Positions 18,992-27,035 of a stretch of 64,000 nucleotides of DNA are shown piece by piece (position 1 is the first letter of the stretch; each line of letters starts with the position of its first letter). Made by a program: the position numbers and the translations under genes. Under the pieces are notes generated by a model. It was given only the letters and a program-made list of their open reading frames with translations. It had not been told where the DNA came from and ran no database searches. The stretch spans positions 62,001 to 126,000 of the forward strand of contig NZ_JBHWAB010000002.1 of assembly GCF_042688525.2 (NCBI RefSeq). Direction: 5' to 3'. The stretch comes from Haloimpatiens sp042688525. Its GTDB lineage: Bacteria; Bacillota; Clostridia; Clostridiales; Clostridiaceae.

Positions 18992-20176
18992 TCATTTAAC
19001 TGGTTTAACATTTACTTTACCCAATTTATATGTAGATTCAAAAAATCCTCCACATAGATTTTTAACTTTACAGTCTAAACATTTTTCTGTATATCTAACT
19101 TTATAATCACTTATACTTTTAGCTGAGATTTGCCAAAGTTCTTTATTTATATAACATAAAGGAAAGTTGTATAAATTTGTAGTAATTCCATTTAGTAATA
19201 ATATACATACTGCTTTATTAACAAATTTACTACTTTCATTAAAATTTATCCATACTTTTTCTTTATTTAATGCTGCATTTCCTAACATTTCAAGTCCCAT
19301 AATATTTACTCTAAAAATATTAGGAAAATTTTTAGAAATCATTTTAGCCATAGAAGGTAATATTTTGTAGTTTAACTTATTTACAACTATTCTAATTTCA
19401 ATTTTTTCTCCTAAGTCATATAAGTTTTTTAATCCAGTTATAGTTTGTTTAAAGCTATTATTTACTCTTGTACTCATATCATGAACTGTAGAATTATTAC
19501 CATGCAATGCTATTGCTATAACAGTTCCATTAGGTCTAGATTTAACATAGTTAATAGCATAATCTTTATAATAAAACATTCTACCATTAGATAACATAAT
19601 AAAATTTGTATTTTGAAATTTTTCTTTACATGACCTTAAAATTTCAAATAATTTCTCTTTGTATAATGTAGGTTCTCCTCCAGTTATACATAATGAATGA
19701 GTATCACTAGGAATTAAGTCTATTATTTTTTTTATTCTTTCTACATTATTAAAATTCTTTCTTTTTCTATAATTGATGCTTTCTGGACAAAATATACAAT
19801 TGGAATTACATTGATTAGTCAAAACTAATACATTATCATAGGAATCATCTCTATACAATATATTTATAATTCCTGAGTTTCCGTGTATCTCTATTACATC
19901 ATTTTCACATAATGTATCAGCAGATTTAACATTTATTAAGTAAGTTATTAGATTTTGTTCAAGATATTGTTTTATATGATTACATATTTTATTACTTTCA
20001 AATATGTAGCAACTATATCCTTTTTGAAATTTATCCAAATTATTTAAAGTTAAAACTTGAATACAATTATCCTTTATTTCAGAACTTTTATTTTTAATTA
20101 TTTTTCCTAATATATTTTTGGAAAAATAAATATCTCCCTTAATAATTAAGGGTCTTACTTTATCACCTTTGATCAT
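18992..20176 (-). CDS. hxsC: His-Xaa-Ser system radical SAM protein HxsC
   Basis: A 394-residue radical SAM protein with C123-x3-C127-x2-C130 (NQCNSNCIFC) and SAM contacts in CITGGEPTLY. It ends in a compact cysteine cluster (CLDCKVKNLCGG), shorter than a full SPASM. The ~110-residue N-terminal part before the core is typical of HxsC. It has a clear AGGAGG before ATG 20176 and sits 13 bases upstream of the hxsB start, so the two maturases are co-translated. How HxsB and HxsC divide the chemistry is not known to me. Confidence 0.87.
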   Translation of the reverse strand: MIKGDKVRPLIIKGDIYFSKNILGKIIKNKSSEIKDNCIQVLTLNNLDKFQKGYSCYIFESNKICNHIKQYLEQNLITYLINVKSADTLCENDVIEIHGNSGIINILYRDDSYDNVLVLTNQCNSNCIFCPESINYRKRKNFNNVERIKKIIDLIPSDTHSLCITGGEPTLYKEKLFEILRSCKEKFQNTNFIMLSNGRMFYYKDYAINYVKSRPNGTVIAIALHGNNSTVHDMSTRVNNSFKQTITGLKNLYDLGEKIEIRIVVNKLNYKILPSMAKMISKNFPNIFRVNIMGLEMLGNAALNKEKVWINFNESSKFVNKAVCILLLNGITTNLYNFPLCYINKELWQISAKSISDYKVRYTEKCLDCKVKNLCGGFFESTYKLGKVNVKPVK

Positions 20177-20187
20177 AATTGTTCCTC

Positions 20188-21276
20188 CTAAAGTAATAAA
20201 TTCAATATCATTTGTATAAAAAATCCTAAGAAAATAAATGGAGCAAAGGGAATATGTCTAACAATAATAATATTATTTTTACCATATTTACTCTTAGACC
20301 ATCGTTTTATAGCATTTACTTCAGATTGTCCGATTCTACTTTTTACAGTTTCTGTTGTTGTGTGAGGTAAATCTTTTACTCTAGATTTTTGGAATATTAA
20401 TATAGTCGAAAATGATAATATCATTCCTTCTCTTAAATCTTTGATTACTATTTTTTTATAGTTATATAATTTACCTATATATCTAAAAAACATTATAATA
20501 ATTAATAAAATCAACAATTTAATATCAATATTAAAATATATACATTTATAAATTTTAAATAATATTGTTTGAAGTATATAATTAATAATAAACATACTGA
20601 TAGTTATTAAATATATTATTTTAACATTTTTTATTAAGTTAAATAATTTAAATACTATAACAACATTTATTAACATAAATAAAAATATATTATTATGATA
20701 AAAATTATTTATAATCAATATATATAATTTATTTAAATTACTAATTAGAAAATAGGTAAACATATATTTACATATAAATTTCTTAATATTTTTTTTTTCA
20801 ATTTTAATTAAAAATGGATAACAGCTCTTAAATTTATTTTTTAATTCACCATTTAATATATCTTTTACAATAAAAAATATAGTTTCAAATATTATAAAAA
20901 TAAATGCTATACTAAATATAGTTATGAAAACATTAAATTGTGTTGTAAAGAAATATTTTTTATTAACCACATATTTAATTGGAAAAAGTATTACAAACAA
21001 AGTAAATAATTTTGAATCTCCGCCAGCCCATAAATCATTTATATAAGCTATAAATGGTAATATTATAGCAATGATTAAATTCATAACATATTTTAAAACT
21101 TCATAACTACTCAATGAATGATTATTGAGTAGTTGAATTAATGATATACTTTGAATGATAACTCCAAATAAAGTAAAAATAATAAGTGACTTATTATATA
21201 TTTTATTGTTCATACAATCTGTAAAAGAAGTGTATATCCCTATTATAATCATTAGTATGATGTTAAAAATATTCAT
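20188..21276 (-). CDS. A24-type prepilin-peptidase-like membrane aspartic protease, extended
   Basis: A 362-residue polytopic membrane protein. The two catalytic aspartates of the A24 (type IV prepilin peptidase/preflagellin peptidase) family are visible: D20 in TSFTDCMNNKIYN and D87 in the GxGD box AGGDSKL. Typical A24 proteins are 150-250 residues. This one has extra membrane helices and a cytoplasmic segment (RVKDLPHTTTETVKSR), then a closing IPFAPFIFLG that resembles the end of prepilin peptidases. The ATG at 21276 lies one base after the stop of the preceding 69-residue gene, implying coupled translation. No pilus genes are nearby, so its substrate is probably in this operon. Confidence 0.8.
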   Translation of the reverse strand: MNIFNIILMIIIGIYTSFTDCMNNKIYNKSLIIFTLFGVIIQSISLIQLLNNHSLSSYEVLKYVMNLIIAIILPFIAYINDLWAGGDSKLFTLFVILFPIKYVVNKKYFFTTQFNVFITIFSIAFIFIIFETIFFIVKDILNGELKNKFKSCYPFLIKIEKKNIKKFICKYMFTYFLISNLNKLYILIINNFYHNNIFLFMLINVVIVFKLFNLIKNVKIIYLITISMFIINYILQTILFKIYKCIYFNIDIKLLILLIIIMFFRYIGKLYNYKKIVIKDLREGMILSFSTILIFQKSRVKDLPHTTTETVKSRIGQSEVNAIKRWSKSKYGKNNIIIVRHIPFAPFIFLGFFIQMILNLLL

Positions 21277-21277
21277 A

Positions 21278-21487
21278 TTAGTAATCACGTCCAATTAAAT
21301 ATATCAAATAGTTACAAAATTCATTTTTAAGTAAATTTATTTCTTCAGTATTACAATTAAAAACTATGCTTGTATTTTTTTCTGTAATTAAACTAGAGTT
21401 TTTATCTATAAACTGTGAGTAATCTTCTATAGCTTTATTTATGAATTTTAAAGGATATATGTACGTATTTAATTGTAAATTATCCAT
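21278..21487 (-). CDS. Short HxsD-like protein
   Basis: A 69-residue protein with GAAAGGA before its start. Its pattern IYPLKFINKAIEDYSQFID and the end EFCNYLIYLIGRDY line up with HxsD of the next gene (IYSLKAIMKASYIYIDN and EFMNELLYQNIRI), with the middle shortened. I read it as a shortened HxsD paralogue, possibly a second substrate- or partner-binding subunit. It has no membrane segment. The similarity is by eye and moderate. Confidence 0.6.
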   Translation of the reverse strand: MDNLQLNTYIYPLKFINKAIEDYSQFIDKNSSLITEKNTSIVFNCNTEEINLLKNEFCNYLIYLIGRDY

Positions 21488-21506
21488 TTTATTCTTATCC
21501 TTTCTA

Positions 21507-21968
21507 TTAATTTTTTTCGAACCAGCTACTTGCTATATTTTCTTTATCTTTTAAATAACTTGAAGATTCTTCTAAATTCATATTAGTAGAGTTGGTGTTA
21601 GATTTATATTCTTTATCTTTTAATTTATTGATATTAAGTGTAGTACCATATAAAGCTCGTGATAAAATAATTTTTCTTAAGTCACAAGTATCTTTTGATA
21701 TTTGTATTCTAATATTTTGATATAATAATTCATTCATAAATTCTCCAACGTATTTTTCTAAATTTTCTCTTGTAATATTTTTTTTTGATTTAAATATTGC
21801 TTTTATTATATTTTTTGATTCGTAATCAAAATAAATATAAAAATTATCAATATAAATATAAGATGCTTTCATTATTGCTTTTAATGAATAAATATTTTCA
21901 TTAAATTGTAAAATAATTTTATTATTATGTATATTGAAATTTGCATTTTTCACTATTATTTCCTCCAT
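21507..21968 (-). CDS. hxsD: His-Xaa-Ser system protein HxsD
   Basis: A protein of up to 153 residues with the HxsD hallmarks: a strand-rich N-terminus (ILQFNENIYSLKAIMKAS), then EFMNELLYQNIRIQI and the C-terminal DLRKIILSRAL helix, followed by a polar low-complexity tail. The frame opens at ATG 21968, overlapping the hxsA stop by one base (TAATG). GGAGG lies inside this frame 8 bases before an in-frame GTG at 21953, so the protein may really start there. HxsD is a small conserved partner of HxsB/HxsC with unknown activity; a substrate-presenting role is inference. Confidence 0.82.
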   Translation of the reverse strand: MEEIIVKNANFNIHNNKIILQFNENIYSLKAIMKASYIYIDNFYIYFDYESKNIIKAIFKSKKNITRENLEKYVGEFMNELLYQNIRIQISKDTCDLRKIILSRALYGTTLNINKLKDKEYKSNTNSTNMNLEESSSYLKDKENIASSWFEKN

Positions 21969-22399
21969 TAATCATTTATTGGGGTATCCTGTGGAATTTG
22001 AGGCTTTTGTGGCGTTAACTGTGGTTCAACAGGTACTGAATTTGATGTATGGGTAGAAGGGGTGTTTGATATATCAAATCCACTACTTGAAGCATGTGAT
22101 GTATGAGTAGAGGGAGTATTTGATATATCAAAGTCAGTACTTGAAGCGTGTGAAGCGTGTGAAGCATGTGATTCATGTCCTGAATAATGAGAACTAGATG
22201 AATGAGAACTATGAGAACTATGGGAGCTATGAGATCTATGTCCCGCAAATGCTTCATCACTCATAAAAATAGATGCTATTAAGATTAAAGATCCTATATA
22301 TAAAATTTTATTTCTTTCTATATTTCCTTCTTCTTCATATAGATAATCTGAAACAGATTTATTTATTTTAGGAAGTAATTGTTTTATATTTTTTCCCAT
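21968..22399 (-). CDS. hxsA: His-Xaa-Ser repeat protein HxsA, predicted modification substrate
   Basis: A 143-residue protein. Residues 1-24 are polar and charged. G25 is followed by NIER and a hydrophobic helix (32-46) ending near AFAG (50-53). Residues 54-86 are almost only His-x-Ser units. Two copies of FDISNTPSTHTS follow (90-101, 108-119), then a proline-rich tail. In Hxs systems this protein is the expected target of the radical SAM pair. Export is likely, either by signal peptidase I after AFA or by prepilin-type cleavage after G25 by the A24 protein of this operon. AAAGGTG precedes the ATG. Confidence 0.88.
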   Translation of the reverse strand: MGKNIKQLLPKINKSVSDYLYEEEGNIERNKILYIGSLILIASIFMSDEAFAGHRSHSSHSSHSSHSSSSHYSGHESHASHASHASSTDFDISNTPSTHTSHASSSGFDISNTPSTHTSNSVPVEPQLTPQKPQIPQDTPIND

Positions 22400-22412
22400 A
22401 TTATCACCTTTT

Positions 22413-23696
22413 CTATTTAATATAGTTGTTATTTAACCAGTTACCTTCTAGAGTTTTTCCATTTTTGAATTTATATTTTCCAGTTCCATTCATTTTATTA
22501 TTTGACCAATGTCCCTCATAGTTATCACCATTTTTAAAAATATATGTGCCTGTTCCCTCTATTTTATCTTTCAACCAATGTCCTTTATAATATTCTCCAT
22601 TGGTCCACTTATATTTACCTTGTCCTTGTTTTTGACCAGATATAAAAGATCCAATATATTCATCACCATTTTTATATTTTAAGGTACCTTTACCATTAAA
22701 TAATCCATTTTTCCAATAACCTATGTATTTATCACCATTTTTTAAACTGCGAGATCCATAGCCATTCATCTTGGTATTATCCCATGAACTTACGTTCCAT
22801 GTGAGGTTCTTCCCATCACTTGTAACTATAATGTTTTTTTGTTCATCAGTTCTAAATACACTAATATTTTGCTTTCGTAATCTTTCCATAACTTCATAAG
22901 TTGGATAACCATAACTATTTTCCTTACCAACACTTATAACAGCATATATAGGATTTACTTTTTTTAAAAAAGCATCAGTTGTTGATGAAGCATTTCCATG
23001 ATTACCAATTTTTAATACATCAGCATGAATATCTAATTGTTTTTGTAGAATTTGTCTTTCACTTATATCTTTAGCATCTCCAGTGAATATAAAAGAATTA
23101 TTACCAAATTTAAGTTTAGTTACAATGGAATAATTATTTAGAGATTTATATTCTGCTTTATTAGGAGCTAAAATCGTCCATTTAGCATTACCTAAATTGT
23201 AATTATTACCAACTACTGGATAAGTTGCCTTAAGTCCTTTATTTTTTAGTGTAGTTACTACGTTTTTAAATAGTTCATTAGTACTTGTAACTTTTGGAAT
23301 AAATACTTGATTTACATTAAAAGTTTTTATAATTGTACCAATTCCACCTATGTGATTTTTATGTGGATAAGTACCTATAACATAGTCCAGTTTTTTAACA
23401 CCTTGATGTTTAAGATAATTTACTATTAATGTACTATCATCATTAGTTCCAGTATCAATTAACATATTATGACCACTTTGTTCAATAAGTATAGAATCTG
23501 CATTGCCTATATCTATATAGTGTATTTTTAAATTTTTAACTTTATTGTTATTCCCTATCTTCATAGGTTTATTTTTGGTACAAATTTTGGAATTAGTATA
23601 AGTTTTTATGTTAGTAAATTTCTTTGAGTTAGTAATCATAACACATAAGATCAGAATAAATAAAATACAAATACTAATTTTAGTATTTTTTTTCAT
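22413..23696 (-). CDS. ComEC-type metallo-beta-lactamase-fold protein fused to MORN repeats
   Basis: A 427-residue protein with an N-terminal membrane helix (about 6-22). A beta-CASP-less MBL domain like the ComEC C-terminus follows (IDIGNADSILIE, MLIDTG, IFTGDA), then about five MORN repeats from residue ~295 (GDKYIGYWKNGLFNGKGTLK and similar). The metal motif is degraded: the usual H-x-H-x-D-H reads Y110-P-H112-K-N114-H115, and the later HHG reads NHG. Hydrolytic activity may therefore be lost or altered. The start is ATG 23696 behind GGAGG, not the upstream 23741. It is the first gene of the Hxs operon, 13 bases before hxsA, and should face the cell exterior. Confidence 0.82.
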   Translation of the reverse strand: MKKNTKISICILFILILCVMITNSKKFTNIKTYTNSKICTKNKPMKIGNNNKVKNLKIHYIDIGNADSILIEQSGHNMLIDTGTNDDSTLIVNYLKHQGVKKLDYVIGTYPHKNHIGGIGTIIKTFNVNQVFIPKVTSTNELFKNVVTTLKNKGLKATYPVVGNNYNLGNAKWTILAPNKAEYKSLNNYSIVTKLKFGNNSFIFTGDAKDISERQILQKQLDIHADVLKIGNHGNASSTTDAFLKKVNPIYAVISVGKENSYGYPTYEVMERLRKQNISVFRTDEQKNIIVTSDGKNLTWNVSSWDNTKMNGYGSRSLKNGDKYIGYWKNGLFNGKGTLKYKNGDEYIGSFISGQKQGQGKYKWTNGEYYKGHWLKDKIEGTGTYIFKNGDNYEGHWSNNKMNGTGKYKFKNGKTLEGNWLNNNYIK

Positions 23697-23710
23697 AATT
23701 TTTACCTCCT

Positions 23711-23760
23711 TACAATATATTATACATAATATATTGTACATTTAAGTATTATATTGTCAA
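23711..23760 (-). promoter_or_regulatory. Promoter of the Hxs operon with overlapping 28-bp dyad
   Basis: On the minus strand TTGACA (23760-23755) and TACAAT (23738-23733) are 16 bases apart. The bases 23711-23738 form a perfect inverted repeat: TACAATATATTAT, two central bases, ATAATATATTGTA. It starts in the -10 box and ends against the ribosome binding site. It could be an operator or an RNA hairpin masking the start. No regulator gene for it is recognised in the operon. Confidence 0.6.
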
Positions 23761-24006
23761 TAAATTAAATAAATTGAAATCATTGTTTAATTTACATATT
23801 ATAAAGATAATTATGTTTTACATGAAATTTCTTAAATTTTAGAAGTAAAGAGGTTATAGTTTTAAAAAATATTTTTTTAAGATAAGAAATGATATATTAG
23901 TTTATGAAAAACAAGATAATAGGGTTATAGTGTGATAACTATATGATAACTAGGTATAAATAGTGAAACATTAAATTTTTATTAGTGAAATAAAGAAGTT
24001 AAATTT

Positions 24007-24254
24007 ATGAAAATACAATTAATAAAAAAATTGCCATACATTCCTGATTTGAAGTAAAAGAATTAAGAACATATGAGTTCATTACATGTTTCACCACAAT
24101 ATGGACATAAGAGGATTGGTTTTATACTATTATCTAAATGTATAAACGATATGTATATAAATAATATATTATTTTAGATGTTCATATTGACAATAAAACA
24201 GCTTATAATTTATATAAGAAGTTGTATTTTGTACAAAGGTTAAAAATTAAGTGA
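24007..24254 (+). pseudogene. Decayed GNAT acetyltransferase
   Basis: Pieces in different frames read HVSPQYGHKRIGFILLSKCI (the acetyl-CoA loop region) and LDVHIDNKTAYNLYKKLYF (the closing strand and helix of a GNAT), ending at TGA 24252-24254. A start-like MKIQLIKKLPYIPDLK lies at 24007 and meets a stop. Stops and frameshifts separate the parts, so the gene is dead. The rest of 23761-24006 shows no features. Confidence 0.6.
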
Positions 24255-24272
24255 AAGTGATGGGAGGGTATT

Positions 24273-24785
24273 ATGAAGATAAAAAATAATGATGATTTGA
24301 CAATTAGGGAAGCAAAAATTGAAGATGCAAAACAAATATTACAGTTAGTGAAAAAAGTAATGAGTGAAGTTGAGTTTTTTCCTAAAGCAGCGGAAGAATT
24401 TCAATTATCAGTTGAACAAGAAGAAGAATTCATAGAAAAAACATCATTAGTATTAGTTGCAGAAATAGATGGTAAAATAGTAGGGGCTTCTACTTTGCAA
24501 AAGGGCAATTGTATTAAAAATAAACATGTTGCAGACTTTGGAATAACAATTTTACAAGAGTATAGTAATTTGAAAATAGGAAGTTTGTTGATGGAAAAAG
24601 TAATAGAATGGTCAAAAGAAAATGAAGTTGAAAAAATAGAGTTAGAAGTTTTTGAAAAAAATATACCTGCAATTAATCTTTATAAAAAATTTGGTTTTAT
24701 TGTAGAAGGCAGAAGAAACAGAAATATAAAAATTAGACACCAATATCAAGATACATTGCTTATGTGTAAGTTTTTATATAATTGA
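24273..24785 (+). CDS. GNAT-family N-acetyltransferase
   Basis: A 170-residue acetyltransferase with the order typical of the family: LTIREAKIEDAKQILQLV at the N-terminus, the strand VADFGITILQEYSNLKIGSL carrying the acetyl-CoA loop (about 90-108), and the IPAINLYKKFGFIVEGRRNR ending. GGGAGG precedes the ATG. It directly follows the remains of another acetyltransferase. The substrate is unknown; it is most like the general L-amino-acid/drug acetylase-like GNATs. Confidence 0.85.
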   Translation: MKIKNNDDLTIREAKIEDAKQILQLVKKVMSEVEFFPKAAEEFQLSVEQEEEFIEKTSLVLVAEIDGKIVGASTLQKGNCIKNKHVADFGITILQEYSNLKIGSLLMEKVIEWSKENEVEKIELEVFEKNIPAINLYKKFGFIVEGRRNRNIKIRHQYQDTLLMCKFLYN

Positions 24786-24921
24786 CAAAATTAAATAATT
24801 ATTTTTTAAAAATCAAATCATATATAATTGTAATTAAGACTATATATATGGTATATTAGTATTAAAATATGTTAAGAATAAATAAAAACAGTATTAATAT
24901 ATAATATATAAGAGGTGTATT

Positions 24922-26142
24922 ATGAAAATATCATCTATAAAAATAAATGGATATAAAAATTTAATAGATTGTACTTATAATTTAAGCCAATTTAATGTAT
25001 TAATAGGAGCTAATAATAGTGGAAAATCTAATTTTTTAGAAGTCTTTTCTTTTTTAGATACTATACTTACAGGTAGTGACGATGTAAAAGATCAATTATT
25101 TAGATTGGGTGTGTCACCAAGAGGGAATATTCAAACAAACTGTACTAATGTAAAAAACAAAAACATTTCTGTAGAAATTGAATTTTTAGATGAAGTTGAT
25201 AAAGAAAGGTATAAATACATATACTTTATAGAAGTAAAAGTGGGTAACTTATTATCAGGTAATAAAGGTTTAATTGAAAGAGAATATCTGCAATATAAAA
25301 GTGTAAATAAGACAGGACCTATAAATACAGTGTTTGACAGAAGGAATACAGATGTAAAACTTAAATCTAGTAAAATAGCAAGTATAGATGCTGCAGAAGC
25401 TCTTTTATCTATCATTTATAAAATTAAAGATGTTAAAGAAAATATGGATATACCTGTACAAAAAGGTATAGAGGATATATTTATAATTGCAAAAACTCCC
25501 GTAATATATTGTTCACCTAATCAAATAAGGGAAGCTATAGTAAAACAAAAACCTATAATTAAAAACGGAAGGATAGCTTCAATTGATTTAATAAATGAAA
25601 TTGAAAAAATATTTAACTCTGATCAAAGACAATATTTTGAAGAAGTGTTACAAGATACATTAGGAATTAAAATTGAAATTTATAATTTAAAGGGGATATA
25701 TAAGAATTTATTTGTTAATTTTTATGATGAGGATTTACAGAATAAAAAAAATACTATAGATAAAAATGAGATGTTTGAAAATGGAGTAGGCATTAGTACT
25801 ATGTCAGATGGAACCTTAATAGTGTTAAATATTTTAACTTATTTAGTTTCTAATAAATATCCTGTATTATCTATTGAGGAGCTTGAAAACTCTATACATC
25901 CAAAATTATTGAAAAAAATAATAAGGTTAATTCAAAATGATTTTTCAGATATCCAAGTTATTATAACTACTCATTCGCCAGTTTTATTAAATATGGTTAA
26001 TTTTGATAATGTGAGTTTAATAACTAATAAAAATTATGGTAAAGCCAGAATTGAAAATGTGAAAGATAGAAAAGATTTAATGAAAAAGTTATCGGGTCCA
26101 TTTTCAGATTTTAGTGATATTTTTTATTTAGTAGAGGATTAG
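24922..26142 (+). CDS. AAA/ABC-type ATPase, OLD/AbiL-like, probable defence module part
   Basis: A 406-residue SMC-like ATPase: Walker A GANNSGKSN (29-37), a broad middle, then a Walker B region IEELENSIHPKLLKK and a switch histidine in IITTHSP. This layout (AAA_15/AAA_21 type) is shared by OLD, AbiLi, AriA and similar phage-defence ATPases. The partner gene begins 3 bases after its stop and has TOPRIM-like traits, the usual two-gene arrangement. AGAGGTG precedes the ATG. A DNA-repair role is possible, but the gene pairing favours defence; that is inference. Confidence 0.75.
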   Translation: MKISSIKINGYKNLIDCTYNLSQFNVLIGANNSGKSNFLEVFSFLDTILTGSDDVKDQLFRLGVSPRGNIQTNCTNVKNKNISVEIEFLDEVDKERYKYIYFIEVKVGNLLSGNKGLIEREYLQYKSVNKTGPINTVFDRRNTDVKLKSSKIASIDAAEALLSIIYKIKDVKENMDIPVQKGIEDIFIIAKTPVIYCSPNQIREAIVKQKPIIKNGRIASIDLINEIEKIFNSDQRQYFEEVLQDTLGIKIEIYNLKGIYKNLFVNFYDEDLQNKKNTIDKNEMFENGVGISTMSDGTLIVLNILTYLVSNKYPVLSIEELENSIHPKLLKKIIRLIQNDFSDIQVIITTHSPVLLNMVNFDNVSLITNKNYGKARIENVKDRKDLMKKLSGPFSDFSDIFYLVED

Positions 26143-26145
26143 AGG

Positions 26146-26769
26146 ATGGGTAAAAAAAAGAAATCTAGTCAAAAACGTAAAAAGTTAGCTTTAATATTTT
26201 TAGAAGGATATACTGAGGATGTATTTTATAAAAATATATTTCAAAAATATCTTCAAGGAATACCTAAAAAGACTAAGAATTTAAAGACAGGAACTAATAT
26301 AAATAGACAGATAGTTAATGAATTATACCACTTTATGAGTAATAAAAGTAATGAAATTTATGATTTATATATATATGTTTTTATTGATAAAGAAGGATCT
26401 AGAAATGACATTTCACAATTTAATAATAAAGCTATTTTAAAAAAATTAAAAGAGTATTTTAAATGTGAGCAGATAAAAGTAATTGATAAAATTGAAGCTA
26501 TTATTATGATTGAAAGTTGGTTTTTTCATGATTTAGAGGGAATATGTAAATATATAGGAATATCTTTTACTGATAGTTTGAAAAGAAACTATGCTAATCC
26601 AGAAAGACTAAAAGCTTTAGATTTATCTAAATTGTTTAAAAAAGGGAATAAGAAAAAACATTATAAGAAAGGTGACGAAGGCTTTTTAACTTCTCTTAAC
26701 ATAGACACAATATATAATAATTGCAGTGATCTTAAGGAAGGTATAATCAAAATTAGAAATAATTTTTAA
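26146..26769 (+). CDS. TOPRIM-like RloB/DUF4276-type effector partner
   Basis: A 207-residue basic protein. Near the start LIFLEGYTEDVFYKN carries the EGxTE motif (E20), and FIDKEGSRNDIS (around D84) could supply the acidic DxE pair of a TOPRIM-type metal site. The rest is lysine-rich and suits nucleic-acid binding. It is tightly coupled to the ATPase upstream, so the pair likely works as ATPase sensor and nuclease effector, as in AbiL- or PARIS-like systems. Which family it truly belongs to needs profile searching. Confidence 0.6.
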   Translation: MGKKKKSSQKRKKLALIFLEGYTEDVFYKNIFQKYLQGIPKKTKNLKTGTNINRQIVNELYHFMSNKSNEIYDLYIYVFIDKEGSRNDISQFNNKAILKKLKEYFKCEQIKVIDKIEAIIMIESWFFHDLEGICKYIGISFTDSLKRNYANPERLKALDLSKLFKKGNKKKHYKKGDEGFLTSLNIDTIYNNCSDLKEGIIKIRNNF

Positions 26770-26794
26770 AAGTGAGGGTCAACTTTAATTTGAA

Positions 26795-26911
26795 GGAACG
26801 AAAACTAATGTATTTATGGGCTTAGTTCCCTAGGTTCTAATTAATACTTTGCATAAGAGAAAAGTATTGCAAATAAAGACTTCTGTTTTTATAATAGTAC
26901 TAATGTTATTC
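26795..26911 (+). repeat. Decayed duplicate of the 29480-29603 region
   Basis: This stretch (for example AAGTATTGCAAATAA then GACTTCTGTTTTTATAATAG) repeats the end of the small membrane-protein gene at 29362-29568 and its downstream DNA, with point changes and small deletions. Both copies run straight into a terminal repeat of the IS4-type MITE family. It encodes nothing intact. Confidence 0.65.
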
Positions 26912-27035
26912 ATTCAACTTTCGAAGTTAAAAAATACTGCTTAGCGAAGGAAAATGATATATTGGGTAAGAAACATTTGAACAAAGTTTACAAATTCTTA
27001 GTTTTACGAATTTGAACAAAGGTATTTTTTAATTA

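Noticed and set aside
22100..22240. Tandem DNA repeats in hxsA as a possible minisatellite or CRISPR
   Set aside because: The 9- and 54-base periods are explained by the His-x-Ser units and the FDISNTPSTHTS protein repeat.
22015..22260. 81-codon frame opposite phase within hxsA
   Set aside because: It is a shifted reading of the His-Ser repeat DNA, with repetitive LIVLIHL text.
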